DNA of 64,000 nt from Robertmurraya korlensis (GCF_023715225.1 NZ_JAMBNS010000008.1:62001-126000), one strand, 5' to 3'; positions 30,360 through 39,994 are shown, counted from the first letter of the stretch. The notes: a model not told the origin generated them from the sequence alone. Translations and numbers: made by a program.

Positions 30360-30550
30360 TCCACAAAGTTACCCACAAAATAGCAAATGTTGTACACAAT
30401 TTGTGGATAAAACTTGAGTTATACACCATCTTCTTTTATACTTTCTTACGTATTACAAGAAAAATAGGGAGAAATACTCAAGGTGGAAAACATACAAACA
30501 AAGCTATGGTCAGTGGATAAAAATGTGGATAATCCAAAAAACTATCCACA
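30320..30550. promoter_or_regulatory. DnaA-box cluster upstream of and within ywlC start
   Basis: Perfect DnaA boxes (TTATCCACA or its complement TGTGGATAA) occur at 30320-30328, 30402-30410 and 30524-30532. One-mismatch boxes lie at 30357-30365, 30369-30377, 30512-30520 and 30542-30550. Another perfect box sits at 30852-30860 inside ywlC. B. subtilis has a DnaA-binding cluster at ywlC, one of several outside oriC, so the position is conserved. Likely role: titration of DnaA or control of initiation; also possible transcriptional effect on ywlC. Confidence 0.75.
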
Positions 30551-31532
30551 AATTGCACAGGCTGCAACACTTTTAAGAGAAAATGAAGTGGTCGCATTTC
30601 CAACTGAGACGGTATATGGACTCGGTGGCAATGCACATTCGGATACAGCTATTCACAAAATATATGAAGCAAAGGGTCGCCCGAGCGATAATCCACTGAT
30701 TATTCACATTGCTGACAGGGACCAACTAAATGAATTTATTACTCACATACCGGAAAAGGCTAACAAGCTAATGAACGAGTTTTGGCCTGGCCCTCTTACA
30801 ATCATTTTTGAAAAAAAGAGCTCTGAATTGTCCCAACTAGCAACAGCAGGGTTATCCACAGTCGCAGTAAGAATGCCGAATCATCCCGTGGCTTTAGCAG
30901 TGATTAAAGAAGCGGGAGTTCCGATCGCAGCACCAAGCGCGAACAGTTCAGGAAAACCAAGTCCGACAAGAGCATCTCATGTGCTAGAGGATCTGAATGG
31001 AAAAATCACGGGCATTGTCGACGGTGGGGCAACAGGAGTTGGAGTGGAATCAACCGTCATTGATTGCACAGAGGAAATTCCGATTATTTTACGGCCGGGT
31101 GGAGTGACCAGGGACGAGCTTGAGCGAGTAGTTGGTGAGGTTCGAGTGGATCCCGCTCTTAAGGATCAGAATGAGGCACCAAAATCACCTGGCATGAAGT
31201 ATCGACATTATGCACCAAAATCCCCTCTTTTTTTAGTAAAAGGAGACCGAGATAAGCTTCAGCAACTGATTGAAAAAGAAAGACGTGAAGGTCGAAAGGT
31301 TGGAGTGTTAACGACCACAGAGAATGACGGCTTTTACCAAGCAGATGAAGTGATTTTCTGCGGAACAAGAGAAAATCTGGCTTCTGTGGCAAGCTCTTTA
31401 TACGATGTGTTACGATCGTTCGACCAAAGAGAGGTAGATATTATTTTTAGTGAAATTTTCCCTTCTACGGGTGTGGGAGAAGCGATTATGAACCGGCTAA
31501 TGAAGGCGGCGGGCAACCAGATCATTGAATAA
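30483..31532 (+). CDS. ywlC: L-threonylcarbamoyladenylate synthase (Sua5/YwlC)
   Basis: Makes threonylcarbamoyl-AMP from threonine, bicarbonate and ATP, the first step of t6A37 tRNA modification. The 349-residue protein has the YrdC/Sua5 domain (FPTETVYGLGGNAH, KGRPSDNPLIIHI, PSANSSGKPSPT) and the C-terminal Sua5 domain joined by the SPGMKYRHYAPKSP linker. The GTG at 30483 is the best available start; AGGGAGA lies about 10-16 nt upstream. A DnaA-box cluster covers its promoter and 5' end. Confidence 0.95.
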   Translation: MENIQTKLWSVDKNVDNPKNYPQIAQAATLLRENEVVAFPTETVYGLGGNAHSDTAIHKIYEAKGRPSDNPLIIHIADRDQLNEFITHIPEKANKLMNEFWPGPLTIIFEKKSSELSQLATAGLSTVAVRMPNHPVALAVIKEAGVPIAAPSANSSGKPSPTRASHVLEDLNGKITGIVDGGATGVGVESTVIDCTEEIPIILRPGGVTRDELERVVGEVRVDPALKDQNEAPKSPGMKYRHYAPKSPLFLVKGDRDKLQQLIEKERREGRKVGVLTTTENDGFYQADEVIFCGTRENLASVASSLYDVLRSFDQREVDIIFSEIFPSTGVGEAIMNRLMKAAGNQIIE

Positions 31533-31611
31533 GAAGTTTTGAATGATTTTCTCATTCTAAACCCTTTTGGACGTGCATATGCTGAATTAGCAAGTCCAAG
31601 GGGGCGAAAGT

Positions 31612-32166
31612 ATGTCATCAATGGTTGGAGAATTAATCACACTAATGATAATGGCATTTGCACTAGGAATGGATGCATTTTCAGTGGGCTTGGGAATGGG
31701 AATGTTCAGACTAGGGCTTCGGCAAATTTTAAAAATTGGAATCACCATCGGGTTATTTCATATTTGGATGCCTTTATTAGGGATGATTGCAGGAAGATTT
31801 TTGTCCGAGCAGTTTGGTGCATTTGCTGCTTATTGCGGCGGAGGCCTTTTGATTGTATTAGGTTTGCAAATGCTTTGGTCTTGCTTTAGGGAGGATGATA
31901 GTTCCTTTATCACTCCGGTAGGTTTTGGATTACTTGTATTTGCCCTTAGTGTGAGTCTTGATAGCTTTTCGGTCGGCTTGACACTAGGTATATATGGTGC
32001 CAAAACATTTCTCGTTCTGACTTGCTTCGGAATTGGTGCCACTATTTTAACTTGGTTAGGTCTACTTGTGGGACGTAAAGTTCAAGGGTGGCTTGGAACC
32101 TATAGTGAAGCATTAGGAGGCACGATTTTGCTTGCCTTTGGGATTAAATTATTGCTACCATTCTAA
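31612..32166 (+). CDS. mntP: Manganese efflux pump MntP
   Basis: Inner-membrane Mn(II) exporter; 184 residues with six predicted membrane segments. Two internal DUF204 repeats carry the conserved acidic motifs [14 protein letters not shown] and [14 protein letters not shown]. Corresponds to ywlD of B. subtilis. The ATG at 31612 follows AAGGGGGCG. The 79-nt gap after ywlC is too short to hold a yybP-ykoY manganese riboswitch, so it may be cotranscribed with ywlC. Confidence 0.93.
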   Translation: MSSMVGELITLMIMAFALGMDAFSVGLGMGMFRLGLRQILKIGITIGLFHIWMPLLGMIAGRFLSEQFGAFAAYCGGGLLIVLGLQMLWSCFREDDSSFITPVGFGLLVFALSVSLDSFSVGLTLGIYGAKTFLVLTCFGIGATILTWLGLLVGRKVQGWLGTYSEALGGTILLAFGIKLLLPF

Positions 32167-32185
32167 TACAATTGAACACATGATG

Positions 32186-32221
32186 AAAAAGGTGTTTTCT
32201 TAATGAAAATGCCTTTTTCTA
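32186..32221 (+). terminator. Rho-independent terminator of mntP
   Basis: AAAAAGGTGTTTT (32186-32198) pairs with AAAATGCCTTTTT (32206-32218) around a small internal mismatch; the 3' arm itself ends in five T. Confidence 0.65.
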
Positions 32222-32234
32222 TGAAAAAATAATA

Positions 32235-32304
32235 GTTGAATGGAATGCATGAACAAGCCTTTATTAAGGTAGTAATAACAGCGAAGAGAATGCGTTCCAA
32301 TCGA
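32235..32304. repeat. Dispersed hairpin repeat, family D copy 2
   Basis: Aligns with 29738-29807. Ends GTTGAATGGAATGCATG and AATGCGTTCCAATCGAC pair along most of 17 positions with G-U pairs. The middle keeps AGCCTTTATTA and CAGCGAA and adds a TTATTA / TAATAA inner stem. Located between mntP and ywlE. Confidence 0.65.
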
Positions 32305-32387
32305 CATTTCTAACCTAGGATTGTACGAAATCAGACTTTAGTAATGAGGAATAATGTCATATAATATAGTTGGAGGAGAGAATCATT

Positions 32388-32819
32388 ATGATAAATGTAT
32401 TGTTTGTATGTACCGGAAACACATGCAGAAGTCCAATGGCGGAGGCTATTTTAAAAAGTAAAAACATACCCGAAGTAGAAGTTCGTTCTTCCGGAGTATT
32501 TGCTATGAATGGAAGCGATGCATCTGCGCATGCAAAAAAAGTACTAGACACGCAACAGATTGAACATGACCATCAATCCTCTTTATTAACGGAACAGCAG
32601 GTAGAGTGGGCTACGTATATTTTAACGATGACGGCGGGTCATAAAGCGAATATTGTTGCCACATTCCCGTCAGCACAAGTGAAAACCTTTACACTGAAAG
32701 AGTTTGCTGGTGGATTTGGGGATGTTAGTGACCCTTATGGTGGTTCTCTGTCTGTTTATCAACAAACATTCGAAGAGCTGAAACAATTAATTGAAAAAAG
32801 CTTACACAAATTTTCGTAA
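32388..32819 (+). CDS. ywlE: Protein arginine phosphatase YwlE
   Basis: Removes phosphate from phosphoarginine residues placed by the McsB kinase, counteracting targeting to ClpCP. The 143-residue low-molecular-weight phosphatase has the P-loop CTGNTCRS (Cys8 nucleophile, Arg14) and the general-acid Asp in SDPYGG. The Thr in CTGNT (Thr12) is the residue that favours phosphoarginine over phosphotyrosine in B. subtilis YwlE. The ATG at 32388 follows GGAGGAGAG. Confidence 0.94.
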   Translation: MINVLFVCTGNTCRSPMAEAILKSKNIPEVEVRSSGVFAMNGSDASAHAKKVLDTQQIEHDHQSSLLTEQQVEWATYILTMTAGHKANIVATFPSAQVKTFTLKEFAGGFGDVSDPYGGSLSVYQQTFEELKQLIEKSLHKFS

Positions 32820-32840
32820 CACAACCAGGGGGAAGGCTTT

Positions 32841-34136
32841 ATGGGGGAGAAAAAGGCATTCAAGTTTGGGCTTAGGAAAAAGCTTGTATTATTTACTACC
32901 ATTTTAGCAGTGATTACGTATACAACGAGTGCATTATTTATTGATGTGTTATTTCCGATCATTCAGGACTTTATTGGATTGAATAAAGGGGGCTTTTCCA
33001 TCGCCACTTATTTATTAGGGATCATTTGGTCCGGAATTCTAGCATTTTTAGCGGCTGGTTTTATTATTAAGCCTCTTCAAAAGCTAGAGCGAGTCACACT
33101 AAAAGCAGCGCACGGTGACATTTGTGAGGATGTGGAGTTATCCCAATCGGATGACGAAATTCGCTCGCTAGGGGTCGCGTTTAATCATATGCTATTTAAT
33201 CTACGTGATATGGTCCAAACCATTGATGAGAACTTCAAGCAAACGAATGAAAAGGTTATTGCCATCTCAAAAGAAAGTGCTGTTGCGGCGGAAAGAGCAG
33301 CGATGATTGATCGAACGGTTAATGAAATATCGCTGGGAGCGGAAAGCTCAGCGGCTGCGACGCAGAACACAGCCAGTTCGATTGATGAAGTCACTCATCT
33401 TGCGGAAGAAGTTCAATTAACAGCAAAGAACTCGAAAAAAATCTCCAATGAAATGGTCGAGGAGCTTGACCAGTCTAAAAAGGTGATTTTCTCATTAGTA
33501 TCAGGCATTCAAACACTTGCTGAAGATAATAAGCAGTCACTTGTATCAGTGAAAAAACTAGAAGAAAATGCATCGCAAGTGGAACATATCATCCAATTGG
33601 TTGGAGCTATAGCGGCCCAGACTAACCTTTTAGCGCTTAACGCATCGATTGAAGCAGCTCGGGCGGGTGAGCATGGAAAAGGGTTTGCTGTTGTAGCAGA
33701 CGAAGTTCGTAAGCTTGCGGATGAGAGTGCAAAAGCGGTTCAAGGAATTTCTGAATTGATTCAAAATATACAGAGCGAAGTACGGAATGTAGTATCCCAA
33801 ATTACGAATCAAGTAGATACCGCACTTGGACAAGCTGAAAAAGGCCATGCGACTAACCGAGCAATTGAAGAAATGACAAGAACAGTCGTTCAAATGGCGT
33901 CATCAGTAGAAAAGATTTCAACTCTTGTTGACCGACAAATGGATGGAATTCAGCATACAGCCACACAATCACAGGAAGTGGCTGCAATAGCAGAAGAAAC
34001 ATCAGCAGGAGCAACAGAGGTAGCGGTAGCTGTAGGACAGCAAACAGAGGTAATCGAAAACGTTGAGCGCCTTGCTCTTGAGTTGAATGATCAAGCGGTT
34101 AAACTTAAAGGAACGATCACTAGATTTAAGATGTAA
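32841..34136 (+). CDS. Methyl-accepting chemotaxis protein without a large sensor domain
   Basis: A 431-residue transducer. Two membrane helices (about residues 14-37 and 52-76) enclose only a short external loop, so it lacks an extracellular ligand-binding domain. A HAMP domain follows (about 75-130, [18 protein letters not shown]), then the cytoplasmic signalling coiled coil with the conserved hairpin tip [18 protein letters not shown]. It may sense a membrane or cytoplasmic state, or act with a partner. Its position between ywlE and rpiB is not found in B. subtilis 168 as far as I recall. It lies 21 nt after ywlE. Confidence 0.9.
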   Translation: MGEKKAFKFGLRKKLVLFTTILAVITYTTSALFIDVLFPIIQDFIGLNKGGFSIATYLLGIIWSGILAFLAAGFIIKPLQKLERVTLKAAHGDICEDVELSQSDDEIRSLGVAFNHMLFNLRDMVQTIDENFKQTNEKVIAISKESAVAAERAAMIDRTVNEISLGAESSAAATQNTASSIDEVTHLAEEVQLTAKNSKKISNEMVEELDQSKKVIFSLVSGIQTLAEDNKQSLVSVKKLEENASQVEHIIQLVGAIAAQTNLLALNASIEAARAGEHGKGFAVVADEVRKLADESAKAVQGISELIQNIQSEVRNVVSQITNQVDTALGQAEKGHATNRAIEEMTRTVVQMASSVEKISTLVDRQMDGIQHTATQSQEVAAIAEETSAGATEVAVAVGQQTEVIENVERLALELNDQAVKLKGTITRFKM

Positions 34137-34144
34137 GAGAGATG

Positions 34145-34178
34145 GACCTTGCAAACGGATGCAGGGTCTTATTTTTTT
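34145..34178 (+). terminator. Rho-independent terminator of the chemotaxis gene
   Basis: GACCTTGCA (34145-34153) pairs with TGCAGGGTC (34160-34168), followed by a seven-T tract. Confidence 0.85.
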
Positions 34179-34251
34179 AGAATCACAAGCTTTATCTTTA
34201 TATAAGCTTATGTCAAAATAAAGATAGTTTTAATAAATGGGAGGCGTAACG

Positions 34252-34695
34252 ATGAAGGTAGCAATTGCATCTGATCACGGTGGCGTTAATATTCGAGAAG
34301 AAATTAAAAGTCTTATGGATGAAATTGGCATTCAGTATGATGATTTTGGCTGTGAATGTGATACATCAGTCGATTATCCAGATTTTGCTTTGCCGGTTGC
34401 GCAAAAGGTGGCAAATGGGGAATACGATCGCGGAATCTTGATTTGTGGGACAGGAATCGGAATGAGCATTGCTGCAAACAAAGTAAATGGCATTCGCTGT
34501 GCCCTTGTTCATGATGTGTTTAGTGCGAAAGCAACTCGTCAGCATAACGACAGCAATATGCTAGCGATGGGAGAAAGAGTTATCGGACCTGGACTGGCAC
34601 GTGAGATTGCTCTTGCTTGGCTTGAAACAGAATTTGAAGGCGGAAGACATGCAAATAGAATTGGGAAAATAAGCGATTACGAGAAAAGCAAGTAA
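34252..34695 (+). CDS. rpiB: Ribose-5-phosphate isomerase B
   Basis: Interconverts ribose 5-phosphate and ribulose 5-phosphate (possibly also allose 6-phosphate). The 147-residue RpiB fold starts MKVAIASDHGG and carries the catalytic Cys65 in LICGTGIGMSIAANK and the RQHNDSNMLAMGERV stretch. The ATG at 34252 follows GGGAGGCG. Corresponds to ywlF of B. subtilis and precedes ywlG by 18 nt. Confidence 0.95.
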   Translation: MKVAIASDHGGVNIREEIKSLMDEIGIQYDDFGCECDTSVDYPDFALPVAQKVANGEYDRGILICGTGIGMSIAANKVNGIRCALVHDVFSAKATRQHNDSNMLAMGERVIGPGLAREIALAWLETEFEGGRHANRIGKISDYEKSK

Positions 34696-34713
34696 GTCGA
34701 TGGAGGGGTACAA

Positions 34714-35289
34714 ATGACAAGCGATTTGTCCATTTGGAAAAACCAGCTACAAACGATTTTATCAGATTTTTCGGACCAAGTAGTGTTAACGGATAAGCGT
34801 GTTCTTGTGATTGGCTGTAGCACGAGCGAGGTAATTGGGAAGAAGATTGGTACAGCGGGTACCGATGAAGTGGCTGAGCTAATTTATTCCAGTCTTCGTG
34901 AATTCAGTCAACAAACAGGAGTAGCCCTTGCTTTTCAGTGTTGTGAGCATTTAAATCGTGCCCTTGTTGTTGAACGAGAGACTGCTGAACGAAAGGGTTG
35001 GGAGGAAGTGTCTGTTGTTCCGGTGAGACAAGCTGGTGGAGCGATGGCTACATATGCTTATAATCATTTTTCTGAACCGGTAGTCGTTGAGTTTATTCAA
35101 GCGGATGCAGGGATTGATATTGGAGATACTTTTATTGGGATGCATATAAAGCATGTAGCAGTTCCGGTTCGAGCATCGATTTCTGAGCTTGGCAGTGCAC
35201 ATGTGACGCTGGCTCGAAGCCGTCCGAAGTTAATTGGAGGGGCTCGAGCAATATACGAACATTCAAAGGGTAATGAGTCCTGTTCATAA
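34714..35289 (+). CDS. ywlG: YwlG family protein (TIGR01440)
   Basis: A conserved 191-residue Firmicutes protein with unknown biochemical role. Recognisable family stretches are [19 protein letters not shown] and [16 protein letters not shown], then [14 protein letters not shown] near the C-terminus. GGAGGGG lies 7-8 nt before the ATG. Part of the rpiB-ywlG pair and ends at a clear terminator. Confidence 0.9.
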   Translation: MTSDLSIWKNQLQTILSDFSDQVVLTDKRVLVIGCSTSEVIGKKIGTAGTDEVAELIYSSLREFSQQTGVALAFQCCEHLNRALVVERETAERKGWEEVSVVPVRQAGGAMATYAYNHFSEPVVVEFIQADAGIDIGDTFIGMHIKHVAVPVRASISELGSAHVTLARSRPKLIGGARAIYEHSKGNESCS

Positions 35290-35320
35290 AGCTTTTGCAG
35301 ATTTTGCAGAAGCTTTTTTC
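35288..35320 (+). terminator. Rho-independent terminator of ywlG
   Basis: AAAGCTTTTGCA (35288-35299) pairs with TGCAGAAGCTTTT, and the 3' arm ends in six T. Confidence 0.75.
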
Positions 35321-35471
35321 TTTCGAATAGCGAAAAATGTTGGAAAAAGACGAAAATAACGCTTACAAAAATATTTTTTTCGTGCCTGTCATATGAAGGT
35401 TGTGTTAAGATGAAGTAGGAATTTTCAAAACTGCTATATAAATTAGTTTTTAACATACAAGGGGGATTACG

Positions 35472-36719
35472 ATGAAGCATTTAGCACAGCAAGATACGCA
35501 AGTTTTACAAGCTATTCAAGACGAATTAGGGCGTCAAAGAACGAAGATTGAACTAATCGCATCAGAAAACTTTGTAAGTGAAGCAGTAATGGAAGCACAA
35601 GGATCTGTTTTAACAAACAAGTATGCAGAAGGCTATCCAGGCAAGCGTTACTACGGTGGTTGTGAGCATGTTGATGTGGTAGAAGACATCGCTCGTGACC
35701 GCGCAAAAGCAATCTTCGGTGCTGAGCATGTAAACGTACAACCTCACTCAGGTGCTCAAGCCAATATGGCTGTTTACTTTACGGCTCTTGAGCAAGGTGA
35801 CACTGTTCTTGGGATGAACCTATCTCACGGTGGTCACTTAACACATGGAAGTCCGGTTAACTTCAGTGGTGTTCAATACAACTTCGTAGAGTATGGAGTA
35901 GACGAGCAAACGCAAATGATCGACTATGACATCGTACGCCAAAAAGCTTTAGAGCATAAACCTAAAATGATCGTTGCTGGTGCGAGTGCTTACCCTCGTG
36001 CAATTGATTTTAAAAAGTTCAGAGAAATCGCTGATGAAGTGGGCGCTTACTTAATGGTAGATATGGCACATATCGCTGGTTTAGTAGCAGCTGGCCTTCA
36101 CCAAAACCCAGTTCCTTACGCTGATTTCGTCACAACAACTACACATAAAACATTACGTGGTCCTCGTGGTGGAATGATCCTTACTAGCGAAGAATGGGGT
36201 AAGAAAATCGACAAGTCGATCTTCCCTGGAATTCAAGGTGGTCCATTAATGCACGTCATCGCTGCAAAGGCAGTTGCTTTTGGTGAAGCGTTACAAGACA
36301 GCTTCAAAGAATATGCAGCAAACATCATTGCTAACGCGAAGACTTTAGCGGAAAGCTTGCAAGAAGAAGGAATTAGCTTAGTATCTGGTGGAACAGACAA
36401 CCACCTTCTATTAATTGATGTTCGTTCTTTAGGTTTAACGGGTAAAGTAGCTGAGCATGTACTTGATGAAGTAGGAATCACAGTTAACAAAAACACAATT
36501 CCATTTGACACAGCAAGCCCATTCGTAACAAGCGGAATTCGTATCGGTACAGCAGCTGTTACTTCTCGTGGATTCGGTGCGGCTGAAATGAAAGAAATCG
36601 CAAGTATCATTAGCTTTACATTGAAAAACCATGAAGATGAAGCGAAGTTAGCAGAAGCAAGTGAGCGTGTATCTGCATTAACAAGCCGTTTCACTTTATA
36701 TCCAGAAAGACAAATCTAA
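35472..36719 (+). CDS. glyA: Serine hydroxymethyltransferase
   Basis: PLP enzyme converting serine and tetrahydrofolate to glycine and methylene-tetrahydrofolate. The 415-residue protein has PLP-binding Lys226 in [14 protein letters not shown] and the substrate motifs ASENFVS and [10 protein letters not shown]. The ATG follows AAGGGGG. Codon use indicates high expression. The 180-nt leader is AT-rich; a TAAGAT box near 35405 has no good -35 partner. Confidence 0.97.
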   Translation: MKHLAQQDTQVLQAIQDELGRQRTKIELIASENFVSEAVMEAQGSVLTNKYAEGYPGKRYYGGCEHVDVVEDIARDRAKAIFGAEHVNVQPHSGAQANMAVYFTALEQGDTVLGMNLSHGGHLTHGSPVNFSGVQYNFVEYGVDEQTQMIDYDIVRQKALEHKPKMIVAGASAYPRAIDFKKFREIADEVGAYLMVDMAHIAGLVAAGLHQNPVPYADFVTTTTHKTLRGPRGGMILTSEEWGKKIDKSIFPGIQGGPLMHVIAAKAVAFGEALQDSFKEYAANIIANAKTLAESLQEEGISLVSGGTDNHLLLIDVRSLGLTGKVAEHVLDEVGITVNKNTIPFDTASPFVTSGIRIGTAAVTSRGFGAAEMKEIASIISFTLKNHEDEAKLAEASERVSALTSRFTLYPERQI

Positions 36720-36727
36720 TTTTTGCT

Positions 36728-36760
36728 AGTCAGCCTTATGTTTTGGGCTGGCTTTTTGTT
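36728..36760 (+). terminator. Rho-independent terminator of glyA
   Basis: AGTCAGCC (36728-36735) pairs with GGCTGGCT (about 36746-36753), followed by TTTTTGTTTT. Confidence 0.8.
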
Positions 36761-36871
36761 TTGTCTCAGAATTGTTACATCCAATTTCTGTTCGAGGTTG
36801 CCCACGGGAAGTTTTTTCTGTAAAATTAGACGAAGTGTTTATGAATCGAGTTAGAAAAGGAGAGATGCTAG

Positions 36872-37501
36872 ATGGCAAAGGTATATGTGTTTGATCATCC
36901 CCTCATTCAGCATAAGCTTACATACATCCGCGAAAAAAATACAGGAACAAAGGACTTCCGTGAGCTAGTAGACGAAGTAGCAACATTAATGGCGTTCGAA
37001 ATTACTCGTGACATGCCCTTAGAAGAAATCGAAATTGATACACCAGTAAGCACAATGAAATCAAATGTGTTATCTGGGAAGAAACTAGGAATCGTCCCTA
37101 TTTTACGTGCGGGAATTGGAATGGTAGATGGAATCTTAAAGCTTATTCCTGCAGCAAAAGTTGGACATATCGGTCTGTATCGTGATCCAGAAACATTAAT
37201 GCCGGTTGAGTACTATGTAAAATTACCAAGTGACGTAGAAGAGCGTGACTTCATTGTAGTTGATCCAATGCTTGCAACAGGTGGTTCAGCAATCGAAGCA
37301 ATTCATTCGTTGAAAAAGCGCGGCGCGAAGCATATTAAATTCATGTGCTTAATCGCAGCTCCAGAAGGTGTGGACGCACTTAAAGAAGCACACCCGGATG
37401 TAGACATCTACATCGCAGCACTAGACGAAAAATTAAACGACCACGGCTACATCGTCCCTGGACTAGGTGACGCTGGTGACCGTTTGTTTGGAACGAAGTA
37501 A
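36872..37501 (+). CDS. upp: Uracil phosphoribosyltransferase
   Basis: Converts uracil and PRPP to UMP in pyrimidine salvage. The 209-residue protein has the PRPP-binding motif [16 protein letters not shown] and the uracil-binding C-terminus [30 protein letters not shown] lies upstream of the ATG. In B. subtilis upp precedes the atp operon; here a protease gene has been placed between them. Confidence 0.97.
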   Translation: MAKVYVFDHPLIQHKLTYIREKNTGTKDFRELVDEVATLMAFEITRDMPLEEIEIDTPVSTMKSNVLSGKKLGIVPILRAGIGMVDGILKLIPAAKVGHIGLYRDPETLMPVEYYVKLPSDVEERDFIVVDPMLATGGSAIEAIHSLKKRGAKHIKFMCLIAAPEGVDALKEAHPDVDIYIAALDEKLNDHGYIVPGLGDAGDRLFGTK

Positions 37502-37507
37502 GATTGG

Positions 37508-37536
37508 AGCTAACCGCTGGTGCGGTTAGCTTTTTT
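37508..37536 (+). terminator. Rho-independent terminator of upp
   Basis: AGCTAACCGC (37508-37517) pairs with GCGGTTAGCT (37522-37531), followed by TTTTT. Confidence 0.9.
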
Positions 37537-37638
37537 AAATTCTCCGACACAAAAAAGGCACCCTCTTTCATTCCCCATACGCATAACTCACCACCGAGTG
37601 ACAAAACATAGTAAAAAACTTCGGAGGTGCTCACAAGC

Positions 37639-39873
37639 GTGAAACGTAGAATCTTCTCCCTTTTAACGACCGTGGTATTCGCATTTGTTTGCACTCCAAC
37701 CACATTAGCAAAAACACTCATCCACCCGCCCATTCCGGAAGAATCTCCAGAAACGGAAAAAGTGGCAATCGTGACATTGCCTACAAAGGCAAATGAACAG
37801 CAAATCCAAGAGATCATCGGACCATACAGAGATCTTGAGCTGCGTCATATTTTTACAGAGGCTCTAAACGGGTTTTCAGTCAAAGGAACCCAGAGATCAT
37901 TAGATAAGCTAGCGCGAACAAACAAGGTGGAGTCGGTTTCCCTGGTTAGTACATATAGCGTCCAATCGGAAACGAATACTGAGATCATCGGAGCAGAAAC
38001 GATTAGGGGCTATTTTGATCCGAAAAATCAAAGACTTACTGGAAAAGGGATCACTGTTGGGGTCATTGATACGGGCATTGACTACAATCATCCTGACTTA
38101 AGACGAAGTTATAAAAGAGGCTATGATCTCGTCGATATTGATGAAGATCCGATGGAAACGCAGGGAATGTACGGCCAAAGCACTTTGCATGGGACACATG
38201 TAGCTGGCATTATTGCCGCAAACGGAAAGATTCAAGGCGTGGCTCCAGACGCGAAAATTATAGCCTATCGTGCGCTTGGTCCGGGCGGCTCTGGAACGAC
38301 AGAACAAGTCCTTGCTGCGATTGATAAAGCGATCAAAGATAAAGTAGATGTCCTCAATCTATCACTGGGAAATAATGTGAATGGTCCTGATTTGCCGATA
38401 TCGCTTGCTCTAAATAAAGCGGTAGATAACGGAATTGTCGCTGTGACCTCGTCTGGAAACTCTGGACCGAATATGTGGACGGTTGGTTCCCCTGGTACCG
38501 CGTCAAAGGCGATCTCGGTTGGTGCTTCCACACCCAATTTAAAAGTTCCTTATCTCACGATCGATGGAAGAAAAGATACATTAAGACTCGAACCGATGCA
38601 GGGCTCGATTGATTGGAAGCTTGATCGGTCGTATGAAGTGGTATACGGGAAGCTTGGGAAAAAAGAAGACCTCACCGATGTAGCAGGGAAAATCGCTCTG
38701 ATTCAGCGGGGGGAACTTACTTTCTCAGAAAAAGCCTGGTATGCACAGGAGGCTGGTGCCGTCGCTGTGATTATTTTTAACAATATGAATGGGGAGTTTG
38801 TAGGAAACTTAGACCGTCCGATCGATATACCTGTAGCGACCATGTCCAAACAGGTAGGTTCAGAAATTGTTGACACTATGGCTACCCAAAAAATACTTGC
38901 AAAAACAGATATAATAGAAGAAAAGGATTTGCTGGCTAGTTTTAGTTCGAGAGGACCTGTTACATCCACATGGGAGATTAAGCCAGATGTAGTAGCACCG
39001 GGAGTAGCGATCACGAGCACGATACCCGGTGGTTACTTAGCTTTACAAGGAACAAGTATGGCCGCTCCACATGTGGCAGGAGCAGCAGCTCTTATCAAGC
39101 AAGCTCACCCTGATTGGGAGCCAGAAGATATCAAAGCTGCTCTCATGAATACAGCTATTCCTATTGTGGATGGAAAAAAGGTTCCTTATAAAACGTATGA
39201 ACAAGGTGCTGGAAGAATAAGAATTCTTGAAGCGATCCAAACTGATACACTCGTTAAGCCCGCTTCCTTACAATTTGGGAAGTTCAAGTTAGTAGAAAGG
39301 CAGCATGAGCATACACAGCAGCTTACTTTTAAAAATGTAAGTGATCATCGCATGACCTATCGATTCGAGGTTCCACATCAAAAGGAGGGAATACAGTTCG
39401 AGCTGCCGCAATCTTTTTCGGTAGATGCGGGAAAAGAAAAGACGGTGAACATTACGATGAGTGTGGATCCCAACGAACTTACGAAAAAGATACATGAAGG
39501 TCATTTGAGCGTCATGGCTGACTCTCAAAAGGTGAGTGTTCCCTACCTATATGTTTTGGAAGAACCGGATTACCCGCGTATAATGGGGTTTGAATTTGGT
39601 CCAGGGGACAAACAAGGGGTGTATCATTACGAAGTGTACTTGCCGGGTGGAGCAGATGAATTTGGTATTGCCCTTTTTGATCCAGACACGTACCGGTTCG
39701 TCAAATTCTTGGATTGGAAAAGGAATGTGGGAAGAGGAATGCTGAAGATGGACATTCCAGTCGAACAACTACCAGAAAATGGATTATACTTAGCAAAGGT
39801 TTTTGCGAAAAAAGCTGGAAAAGAAGATATGGTTGAAACAGGGATCGCAGTCTCAAAAGTGAAAGAGCGGTAA
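37639..39873 (+). CDS. Secreted subtilisin-family serine protease (Vpr-like)
   Basis: An extracellular S8 protease of 744 residues. It has a signal peptide (about 1-25, ending LAKT), an I9 propeptide-like inhibitor domain (about 40-108) and the catalytic domain with Asp144 (GVIDTGIDYNHPDL), His184 (LHGTHVAG), oxyanion Asn274 and Ser473 (GTSMAAPHVAG). A protease-associated (PA) insertion lies at about residues 310-425, between the oxyanion Asn and the Ser. A C-terminal region of Fn3-like beta domains follows. Domain order is that of B. subtilis Vpr, though slightly shorter than its ~806 residues. GTG at 37639 is chosen with GGAGGTG upstream; an in-frame GTG at 37627 lies within that site. Confidence 0.92.
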   Translation: MKRRIFSLLTTVVFAFVCTPTTLAKTLIHPPIPEESPETEKVAIVTLPTKANEQQIQEIIGPYRDLELRHIFTEALNGFSVKGTQRSLDKLARTNKVESVSLVSTYSVQSETNTEIIGAETIRGYFDPKNQRLTGKGITVGVIDTGIDYNHPDLRRSYKRGYDLVDIDEDPMETQGMYGQSTLHGTHVAGIIAANGKIQGVAPDAKIIAYRALGPGGSGTTEQVLAAIDKAIKDKVDVLNLSLGNNVNGPDLPISLALNKAVDNGIVAVTSSGNSGPNMWTVGSPGTASKAISVGASTPNLKVPYLTIDGRKDTLRLEPMQGSIDWKLDRSYEVVYGKLGKKEDLTDVAGKIALIQRGELTFSEKAWYAQEAGAVAVIIFNNMNGEFVGNLDRPIDIPVATMSKQVGSEIVDTMATQKILAKTDIIEEKDLLASFSSRGPVTSTWEIKPDVVAPGVAITSTIPGGYLALQGTSMAAPHVAGAAALIKQAHPDWEPEDIKAALMNTAIPIVDGKKVPYKTYEQGAGRIRILEAIQTDTLVKPASLQFGKFKLVERQHEHTQQLTFKNVSDHRMTYRFEVPHQKEGIQFELPQSFSVDAGKEKTVNITMSVDPNELTKKIHEGHLSVMADSQKVSVPYLYVLEEPDYPRIMGFEFGPGDKQGVYHYEVYLPGGADEFGIALFDPDTYRFVKFLDWKRNVGRGMLKMDIPVEQLPENGLYLAKVFAKKAGKEDMVETGIAVSKVKER

Positions 39874-39881
39874 GGAAAACA

Positions 39882-39904
39882 GGAGCGAGAACAACACTCG
39901 CTCC
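39882..39904 (+). terminator. Hairpin after the protease gene
   Basis: GGAGCGAG (39882-39889) pairs with CTCGCTCC (39897-39904). The following sequence is ATTTGC, so the U-tract is weak. Confidence 0.55.
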
Positions 39905-39968
39905 ATTTGCAATAGGAAAATAAAAAACTTTTTGAACATAATGTGAACGAGAAATTCTATTGTTTGAA

Positions 39969-39986
39969 TTGTGAACTTTTTCACTC
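39969..39986. promoter_or_regulatory. Rex-like operator upstream of the atp promoter
   Basis: TTGTGAACTTTTTCACTC matches the Rex redox-repressor consensus TTGTGAANNNNTTCACAA at all fixed positions but the last two. It lies directly upstream of the -35 box at 39995. Rex senses NADH/NAD and controls respiratory genes in Bacillus; control of atp here is inferred. Confidence 0.5.
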
Positions 39987-39994
39987 CAAACTAA

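Noticed and set aside
30320-30860. Chromosomal replication origin
   Set aside because: DnaA boxes are present, but there is no dnaA, dnaN or DNA-unwinding region; the position matches the known non-origin cluster at ywlC.
31533-31611. yybP-ykoY manganese riboswitch before mntP
   Set aside because: The gap is only 79 nt and shows no matching structure.
35290-35470. PurR boxes upstream of glyA
   Set aside because: Several CGAA words are present but not in the paired arrangement and spacing of Bacillus Pur boxes.
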